A stretch of DNA of 54,878 nucleotides from Chloroflexota bacterium (lineage in GTDB: Bacteria; Chloroflexota; Anaerolineae; Anaerolineales; UBA11579): positions 1-54,878 of the forward strand of contig JABFGG010000025.1 in the NCBI GenBank assembly GCA_013112575.1, given 5' to 3'. Position numbers and translations under genes: made by a program. This document shows, in pieces, positions 49,740 through 54,878 of this stretch. The first letter of the stretch is position 1. Each line of letters begins with the position of its first letter. Below the pieces are notes generated by a model. The model was not told the origin of the DNA. It did no database searches and saw nothing but the letters and a program-made list of their open reading frames with translations.

Positions 49740-50051
49740 ATGCAGCCCTATCGTGAATCTAATACTTTGGGAAAAGCCAGTCTTTGGTTAGGAATTGCCT
49801 CCCTGGCCCTCGTTTTTGGCATCGGTTTCTGCGCATTGACCAGCGTTGGTAGTGGTCTTATCCAACTGGTTGGTTTGCCCTTGTATGTGTGCGGGGCCAG
49901 CAGTGCCTTTCTGGGGCTGATCGCCGCTGGGCTGGGAGCAGGGGGATTATTTGGCTCCAATCGCTCTAAAGCTACGGCTATTGTTGGCTTGCTGATGGGC
50001 CTAGCCGGGGTGTGCCTATTCGTGATCATCCTGGGCGCAGTTGGGGGATAA
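49740..50051 (+). CDS. Small membrane protein, DUF4190-like
   Basis: 103 residues with three hydrophobic segments (about 15-37, 48-68 and 80-100) and short polar loops, the pattern of DUF4190. It starts 4 bases after AAGGAGAGAA and ends 7 bp before pfkA, so co-transcription is likely. Function unknown. Confidence 0.75.
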   Translation: MQPYRESNTLGKASLWLGIASLALVFGIGFCALTSVGSGLIQLVGLPLYVCGASSAFLGLIAAGLGAGGLFGSNRSKATAIVGLLMGLAGVCLFVIILGAVGG

Positions 50052-50058
50052 TTAAAAT

Positions 50059-51159
50059 ATGAAGCGTATTGCTATCCTTACAGGCGGTGGTGACGCCCCG
50101 GGCTTAAATGCAGTCCTGCGAGCCGTGGTGCGTACAGCTATCGGTGAATATGACTGTGAAGTGCTGGGGATCCGTCAGGGGTACGAAGGCTTGCTAAATG
50201 ACGATGGGGTTATTCCTTTGGAATGGAGAACTGTTTCCGGTATCTTGCATCAGGGGGGCACGATCCTGGGGGCTGCCAACCGCGGCAACCCCTTCGCTCG
50301 CAAAGTGGAACGTGATGGCGAAACGGTGATCGAAGATGTCTCCGATGAGATCGTGGCTGCAATCAAAGCCCTGGAGTTGGACGCCTTATTGGTGGCGGGC
50401 GGGGATGGCACCTTGCGCATTGCACGCGAGCTTTATGATAAAGGTGTGCCGGTCATCGGCATCCCGAAGACGATCGATAATGACGTAGGGGGCACTGAAC
50501 GAACCTTTGGCTTTGATACTGCCGTCAGCATTGCAACAGAAGCCATTGACCGTTTACACACTACTGCTGAGTCGCACCATCGCGTGATGATCCTGGAATT
50601 GATGGGGCGCGATGCCGGTTTCATTACTCTGCATGCCGGCATGTCTGGCGGAGCTGACGTGATCCTTATCCCTGAGATCCCCTTCTATTTTGAAGCTATT
50701 TGCAATAAAGTGCAGGCGCGCCGCGACCGGGGACGTAATGCCAGCATCATTGTTGTCTCTGAGGGAGCCCACCCGCATGGCGAACAGCAGGTGTTCTCAC
50801 GGGCGGGTGACGAAGTCTATACCGCTCGTCTAGGCGGGATCGGCTTTGCTGTGGGTAAATTCATCGAGAGCGTGTGCAAAGCTGAATCACGCGTGACTGT
50901 GTTGGGGCATATCCAAAGAGGTGGCACTCCCACGGCCTATGACCGCTGGCTGGCTACGCGCTTTGGAGCTGGGGCAGTGCGCCTGGCAGCGCAAGAGCGA
51001 TATGGTCATATGATGGCTTTGCAATGTGGCGCCATTGTGGATACGCCCCTGGCTGAAGCTCTGGCTGAACCCAAGGTGGTAAATATAAATTCGGATGCGG
51101 TTGTCACGGCGCGGGGGATGGGGATCGCGTTTGGGGACGAGGTATCAACTACAAAGTGA
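50059..51159 (+). CDS. pfkA: 6-phosphofructokinase
   Basis: 366 residues, longer than the 320 of classical bacterial ATP enzymes. It phosphorylates fructose-6-phosphate. The N-terminal TGGGDAPGLNAVLRAVVR and the phosphoryl-donor region AGGDGTLRIA (113-122) and PKTIDNDVGGTERTFGFDTA are intact. The donor-specificity positions combine Gly (GGDGT, as in ATP enzymes) with Lys (PKTIDND, as in PPi enzymes), the group III pattern, so ATP is more likely, but PPi cannot be excluded. It is the second gene after the DUF4190 protein. Confidence 0.93.
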   Translation: MKRIAILTGGGDAPGLNAVLRAVVRTAIGEYDCEVLGIRQGYEGLLNDDGVIPLEWRTVSGILHQGGTILGAANRGNPFARKVERDGETVIEDVSDEIVAAIKALELDALLVAGGDGTLRIARELYDKGVPVIGIPKTIDNDVGGTERTFGFDTAVSIATEAIDRLHTTAESHHRVMILELMGRDAGFITLHAGMSGGADVILIPEIPFYFEAICNKVQARRDRGRNASIIVVSEGAHPHGEQQVFSRAGDEVYTARLGGIGFAVGKFIESVCKAESRVTVLGHIQRGGTPTAYDRWLATRFGAGAVRLAAQERYGHMMALQCGAIVDTPLAEALAEPKVVNINSDAVVTARGMGIAFGDEVSTTK

Positions 51160-51188
51160 CATATTGGTTGTGGCTGCATGCTAAGTGT

Positions 51189-51692
51189 CTAATTTTCAAA
51201 CTTCGCCGCCCGCACTATTCTTTCCAGGTTTTTTTCAATGGATTGCTCGATAGAAACTATTAAGGCTTCCTCCACACCTGGCGGTTCCAAGATTTCAAAT
51301 TGAGACCTTAGCATTTCGGGTTTCATGAAGTGTTTTTTACGTTTCTGCAAACGCCTTATGATCGTTTGAAAATCACCTTGTAAGTAGATGAATATCAAAT
51401 CATCGATCCCACTTTGAAGAGCTTCTCGATAATCACGTTTTAATGCCGAACAACTGATGATCACAGGATTCCCTGAGGCTTGTGTTTCCCGTAGATGGGC
51501 ATTCAGTTGCTTCAGCCAGGGTAGACGATCCTGATCATTAAGAGGCAGCCCTGCTGACATTTTCTCAACATTTTCGGCTGGATGAAAATCATCGCCTTCG
51601 ATAAATTCCCAGCCTAAACGCTCAGACAACAAATTGCCAATAGTTGATTTTCCACTGCCCGCTACACCCATCAAGACCAAGATTTTGCTCAT
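51189..51692 (-). CDS. gntK: Gluconokinase
   Basis: 167 residues, standard for GntK-type shikimate-kinase-like gluconokinase. P-loop GVAGSGKST (9-17), EGDDFHPAENVEKMSAGLPLND and SCSALKRDYREAL. It makes 6-phosphogluconate. The gene is convergent with pfkA and lies downstream of a structured leader with its own promoter on the minus strand. Confidence 0.92.
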   Translation of the reverse strand: MSKILVLMGVAGSGKSTIGNLLSERLGWEFIEGDDFHPAENVEKMSAGLPLNDQDRLPWLKQLNAHLRETQASGNPVIISCSALKRDYREALQSGIDDLIFIYLQGDFQTIIRRLQKRKKHFMKPEMLRSQFEILEPPGVEEALIVSIEQSIEKNLERIVRAAKFEN

Positions 51693-51733
51693 CGCTTAAT
51701 TATAGAGGACTACTGTTGATTTAAACCGCACGA

Positions 51734-51829
51734 GCTGCCGCAAGGCAGCCCGATTGGTTATTCGTTGAGCGCTGTGACAAATACTACGTTCTTATTGAGC
51801 AAGAACGAAGAGGGTTGCCACAGCGCTCA
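51734..51829 (-). promoter_or_regulatory. Structured leader / candidate attenuator upstream of gntK
   Basis: On the minus strand a perfect 11-bp outer stem (51829-51819 with 51776-51766) encloses an inner 7-bp hairpin (51807-51801 with 51793-51787). A further 6-bp hairpin GGCAGC-class stem lies at 51749-51734. The outer and inner upstream arms are inside the small leader ORF, so its translation would open the stems. Confidence 0.66.
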
Positions 51830-51854
51830 GTTTGGAACTACAGGGATGATCCAT
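51792..51854 (-). CDS. Leader peptide ORF, 20 codons, upstream of gntK
   Basis: A 20-residue frame beginning MDHPCSSKLS and ending FVLAQ, with an ideal AAGGAGG site 8 bases before its ATG and a good promoter upstream. Its end overlaps the hairpins before gntK. It has no run of one amino acid such as classical attenuators carry. It could be a regulatory leader or a short functional peptide. No homologue is recognised. Confidence 0.6.
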   Translation of the reverse strand: MDHPCSSKLSAVATLFVLAQ

Positions 51855-51918
51855 TGGCAACACCTCCTTCGTATGTGGGATAGCGATTTGGAGGGCACAT
51901 TTCTCCATGCCTTGAGTC

Positions 51919-51947
51919 AGTATCACATAGTTTAGTAGGGCTGTCAA
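51919..51947 (-). promoter_or_regulatory. Promoter of the gntK leader
   Basis: On the minus strand: TTGACA (51947-51942), exactly 17 bp, then GATACT (51924-51919). Transcription should start near 51912, giving a leader of about 220 bases before the gntK ATG. Confidence 0.78.
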
Positions 51948-51972
51948 TAGAAACCAGGTTAAGGCTAGATGA

Positions 51973-52671
51973 TTAATTGCTACTCAGCAATAATTGATCA
52001 AATTCGTCGTCTGAATCATCCATCTCTTTGAGTTTGCCGGTGGCCATAAAGCGGGTGCGCTCACAGATATTAGTGACGCGATCTGCCAGGCGCTCTAAGT
52101 TATGGGCAGCCCAATTGAGATGGTTGGCTTTATCTACAATGTTGGAGTCGGCGATCATCTTATCCAACAAGCTGCGCTCTACCCTTTTATAAAGCTCATC
52201 AATTTTGTCGTCTTCTTTCGGAATCTTCTTGGCGGCCTTTTTGTCGACCGTCACGAATGCTTCCAGGGAACGGTGCAGCATATCTGTTGCAAGTCGGGAC
52301 ATCTCGTCTAATTCATGGGGTGGTTTGAGGGGATGCTCTTCGCCCAGGTTGATATTGATGCGGGCGATGCCTTTGGCATAATCACCCATGCGCTCTAATT
52401 CTGTAATGACCTCAAGGATGGATGCTAAGACACGTAAGTCGGTCGCTAAGGGGTGTTGGGTGGCGATGCAAATGAGCGTGCGGTTCTCGATGTCAAACCT
52501 TTTTTTGTTGATCTTTTCATCTTCAAGATACACACGTTTCGATTCTGCGAGGTCCCGATTCAATAGGGAAGCGACGGCATCCAATGTGGCCTGTTCCACC
52601 ATACTGCCCAAAATAATAACTTCGTCGCGTAATTCTTCGATCTGGCGGTCTAATTCTAGTCTTGTACCCAT
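51973..52671 (-). CDS. phoU: Phosphate uptake regulator PhoU
   Basis: 232 residues with two PhoU three-helix repeats. Metal-binding acidic motifs ELERMGDYAKGIARI and NLERLADRVTNICE mark the repeats. PhoU restrains the phosphate ABC transporter and PhoR signalling. No pst genes are in the window; the neighbouring ABC genes are of another type. The C-terminal tail is acidic. Confidence 0.92.
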   Translation of the reverse strand: MGTRLELDRQIEELRDEVIILGSMVEQATLDAVASLLNRDLAESKRVYLEDEKINKKRFDIENRTLICIATQHPLATDLRVLASILEVITELERMGDYAKGIARININLGEEHPLKPPHELDEMSRLATDMLHRSLEAFVTVDKKAAKKIPKEDDKIDELYKRVERSLLDKMIADSNIVDKANHLNWAAHNLERLADRVTNICERTRFMATGKLKEMDDSDDEFDQLLLSSN

Positions 52672-52700
52672 AAATCACTCCTACTTCCCCATTATAGAGC

Positions 52701-53765
52701 CTATTTGGAATTTTTGAGAGCCTCCATCAATGGAAAACAGGCCAGCTCATGGCCGGGCTCAATGTTTACCTGAACTGGTGTGCCCGGGCGCAGCGTTTCG
52801 GTGTGAGGGCCGTAGGCATGCAGCAAACGCCCGGAAGGTAAACGTAGGCGGTAAACGTTCAGGGCGCCCTTGAAGTGTCGCGCCAGGATAAGCGAGTTGG
52901 TTTTGGTGTCAGGAGAAAAACTGACGTCATCAGCGCGCAAAGCCAATTCGACCTGAGTGCCGACCGACAGATCAACATCTTGCTGAACAACCCCAATTTC
53001 TGTCTGAATACCGCCTGAAACCACTTCACCAGGCAAGAAGTCTGAGCCACCCATGAACTCGGCCACAAAATGGTTGACCGGTTGGTGGAAGACTTCCTCA
53101 GGGGAGCCGATCTGTTCCAGGCGACCATGATGCAATACCGCCAGCCGGTCGCCAATATACAGTGCCTCTTCCTGGTCGTGGGTAACAAAGATAGCTGTGG
53201 CCCCAATGCCTTTGAGGATCACGCGAACTTCTTCACGCATACGTAAGCGCAGGTCAGCGTCCAGATTGCTGAAGGGTTCATCGAGTAGGACAAGGATGGG
53301 TTTGGGGGCCAGGGCGCGGGCCAGGGCCACACGTTGGCGTTCGCCACCGGACAGTTCGTGTGGTAGGCGCTGGCCGTAGCCGGAGAGGCCCACAAGGTTG
53401 AGCATCGATTCAGCTTCTTCAATACGTTTGGTTTTGGAAGCCCCATTGAGGCCAAAGGCTACATTCTCCACAACGTTGATGTGGGGAAACAAGGCGTAAT
53501 CCTGGAAGACCATGCCCACCCCACGGTTTTCGGGTTGTACAAAGCCACGTCCACCGGCAACGGTTTTTCCATCCAGGATGATCTCCCCGGCATCGGGCTG
53601 CTCGAAGCCGGCAACCAGGCGCAGGCTGGTGGTCTTGCCGCAGCCGCTGGGGCCGACCAATGCCAGGATCTCGCCAGGGGCAAGTGAGAGGTTGAGGTCG
53701 TAAACGGCAGGATCGCCGTTAAATTGCTTGGTGACGTTGATGAATTCGACTGCAGGATTTTTCAC
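52701..53765 (-). CDS. ABC importer ATPase, Fe3+/polyamine class (FbpC-like)
   Basis: 354 residues. Walker A GPSGCGKT (38-45), signature LSGGERQR (138-145) and Walker B VLLDEPFSNLD. The C-terminal TOBE-type region (about 245-345; ALRADDVSFSPD, HFKGALNVYRLRLPSGRLL) is typical of importers such as FbpC/AfuC/PotA. It works with the permease 9 bp upstream on the same strand. The substrate (iron, thiamine or similar) is not certain; the permease type favours Fe3+. Confidence 0.9.
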   Translation of the reverse strand: MKNPAVEFINVTKQFNGDPAVYDLNLSLAPGEILALVGPSGCGKTTSLRLVAGFEQPDAGEIILDGKTVAGGRGFVQPENRGVGMVFQDYALFPHINVVENVAFGLNGASKTKRIEEAESMLNLVGLSGYGQRLPHELSGGERQRVALARALAPKPILVLLDEPFSNLDADLRLRMREEVRVILKGIGATAIFVTHDQEEALYIGDRLAVLHHGRLEQIGSPEEVFHQPVNHFVAEFMGGSDFLPGEVVSGGIQTEIGVVQQDVDLSVGTQVELALRADDVSFSPDTKTNSLILARHFKGALNVYRLRLPSGRLLHAYGPHTETLRPGTPVQVNIEPGHELACFPLMEALKNSK

Positions 53766-53774
53766 GATAGGGCC

Positions 53775-54878
53775 TTATTCCTGTTTGTTCTCACGGAGAA
53801 GTATAAACGCTAGGGGGATGGAGGATACGAGGATGATGAGAAGGGCGGGGGCCGCGGCCTGGGCGAAGAAGGCTTCGGATACAGCCGACCACACACCGGT
53901 TGCCAGGGTTTTGAAACCGTAGGGTGCCAAAATAAGGGTGGCGGGAAGTTCTTTCATGGCGGTGAGGAAAACCAAAGCCGCGCCTGCACCAATTCCGGGG
54001 CGCACCAGTGGAAGCGTTATGCGCCGAAAGACGCTAAAAGGTTTGTGCCCCAGGCTGCGGGCAGCCTCCTCCATGCTGGGGTGGACCTGAAGCAGGGATG
54101 TACGCACTGCGCCAACGGCCTCCGGGAGGAAGAGCAATACATATGCAAACACCAGCATGGGCAGTGTCTGGTAAAGGAAGAGGGCAAAATTAGTACCGAA
54201 GAATACCAGTGCCAGGGCAATCACCACACCGGGAAGAGCAAAGGCCACGTAACTGATACGTTCCAGCAGGTGGCTGATTTTGCCCGGATGGCGCACGTCA
54301 AGGATTGCAACAGGTAGAGCAGCCACTACTGCTCCCAAGGCAGCTAAAGCAGAGCCGGTGATGGAATTCTGGGCAGACAGCCAAAGGTCATTAACCTGTT
54401 CGCCCGCACCCAGGCCGCGCACCAACCAGTAAAGGAGGTTTCCTGTCGGTAGCACAAGCGCAGCCATGACAATGGAGGCACAGAAAATGAGAGCAGGCCA
54501 GCGCCAGCGACCCAGGGCAACGATGGTGGGGGGGCGGCTACTTTTGGCGGTACTACTATAGTAACGTGCCCGCCCGCGTGTACGCACTTCTACCAATAGT
54601 ATCAATAAAGTGATGGCAACCAGTACGAGAGCCAGGGCGGCTGCGGTGGAGCGGTCAAAGGAATTCTGGTATTGGATATAAATGGCGCGGGTGAAAGTGT
54701 CATAGCGCATAATGGAGACGGCCCCAAAATCGCGCAGGACGTAGAGTGCTACGAGTAAGGCTCCCGCGGCAACAGCAGGGCGCATTTGCGGCAGCGTAAC
54801 GCTCCAGAAAGTGCGCCAGGGGCCGCGGCCCAGGCTGCGAGCAGCTTCTTCCAGGGCGGGGTCCATGCGTTGCAAGGC
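53775..54878 (-). CDS. Double-domain ABC permease (FbpB-like), 5' end outside the window
   Basis: At least 366 residues; the frame runs off the window end, so the N-terminal part is missing. The visible part has two EAA loops typical of fused FbpB/ThiP permeases: MDPALEEAARSLGRG at the window edge and HPSMEEAARSLGHKPF, each followed by TLP-type membrane segments. About eight membrane helices can be seen. It forms the channel for the ATPase encoded downstream. No binding-protein gene is seen here. Confidence 0.88.
   Translation of the reverse strand, partial: ALQRMDPALEEAARSLGRGPWRTFWSVTLPQMRPAVAAGALLVALYVLRDFGAVSIMRYDTFTRAIYIQYQNSFDRSTAAALALVLVAITLLILLVEVRTRGRARYYSSTAKSSRPPTIVALGRWRWPALIFCASIVMAALVLPTGNLLYWLVRGLGAGEQVNDLWLSAQNSITGSALAALGAVVAALPVAILDVRHPGKISHLLERISYVAFALPGVVIALALVFFGTNFALFLYQTLPMLVFAYVLLFLPEAVGAVRTSLLQVHPSMEEAARSLGHKPFSVFRRITLPLVRPGIGAGAALVFLTAMKELPATLILAPYGFKTLATGVWSAVSEAFFAQAAAPALLIILVSSIPLAFILLRENKQE

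Overview
The window looks like a chromosomal segment of an uncultured or poorly characterised Chloroflexota bacterium, probably Anaerolineae-like. This is inferred from gene content: many lipoproteins with Thr/Pro-rich linkers and SH3b domains, a CdaA-CdaR-Der operon, a LytR-CpsA-Psr protein with a low-complexity partner, dipeptide ABC genes with the lineage's typical acidic lipoprotein linker, and a double-MerR regulator. No 16S gene is present, so the taxonomy is inference. Base composition is moderate, with AT-rich patches at about 5.34-6.89 kb, 24.06-24.49 kb and 27.84-28.74 kb that look like later acquisitions.

Layout. 0-5.3 kb: two SH3b surface lipoproteins, a convergent LCP operon and a LamG-like lipoprotein. 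5.4-6.9 kb: an AT-rich pair, a membrane-anchored small GTPase and a PD40/TolB-like membrane protein. 6.9-7.4 kb: a minus-strand cluster of three tRNAs (Ser-TGA, Ser-GCT, Arg-GCG) with hairpin-rich spacers. 7.6-13.5 kb: glycine C-acetyltransferase, a three-gene ABC-2 exporter behind a strong promoter overlapped by a 16-bp perfect inverted repeat, and a PhzF protein. 13.7-17.6 kb: a peptide-type ABC importer whose binding protein is circularly permuted. 17.7-24.5 kb: CoaE fused to a GNAT-like domain, then cdaA-cdaR-der with an HD protein, an alpha/beta hydrolase and an unknown. 24.5-28.7 kb: an SLC13-type transporter, a lipoprotein and an AT-rich membrane protein.

28.8-37.25 kb is the accessory highlight: one long bacterial microcompartment (BMC) operon led by a GntR/HutC regulator. 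Its cargo is an RpiB-like isomerase, deoxyribose-phosphate aldolase (DeoC) and a CoA-acylating aldehyde dehydrogenase. The shell genes are four BMC-P pentamers, one BMC-H and one BMC-T. It also carries an EutJ-like ATPase, a small adaptor-like protein and two paralogous membrane proteins. It fits the sugar-phosphate-utilising (SPU) class: deoxyribose-5-phosphate would be cleaved to glyceraldehyde-3-phosphate and acetaldehyde, and the acetaldehyde oxidised to acetyl-CoA inside the shell. There is no alcohol dehydrogenase or phosphotransacylase, so NAD and CoA recycling is not encoded here. Several proteins are unusual: the RpiB-like enzyme has Asp at the usual catalytic Cys, DeoC carries a Cys/His-rich linker, and two membrane proteins sit inside the operon.

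37.3-54.9 kb: signal peptidase I, tRNA-Glu, a NarX/NarL-type two-component pair, a secreted metalloprotease, a degenerate tRNA-Glu copy, a CSLREA beta-helix lipoprotein, an M28 peptidase with a tandem-MerR regulator and repeated candidate operators, a GNAT enzyme, an epimerase, an anti-sigma kinase/antagonist pair, 6-phosphofructokinase, gluconokinase behind a candidate attenuator with a 20-codon leader ORF, PhoU, and a Fe3+/thiamine-type ABC importer cut by the window end.
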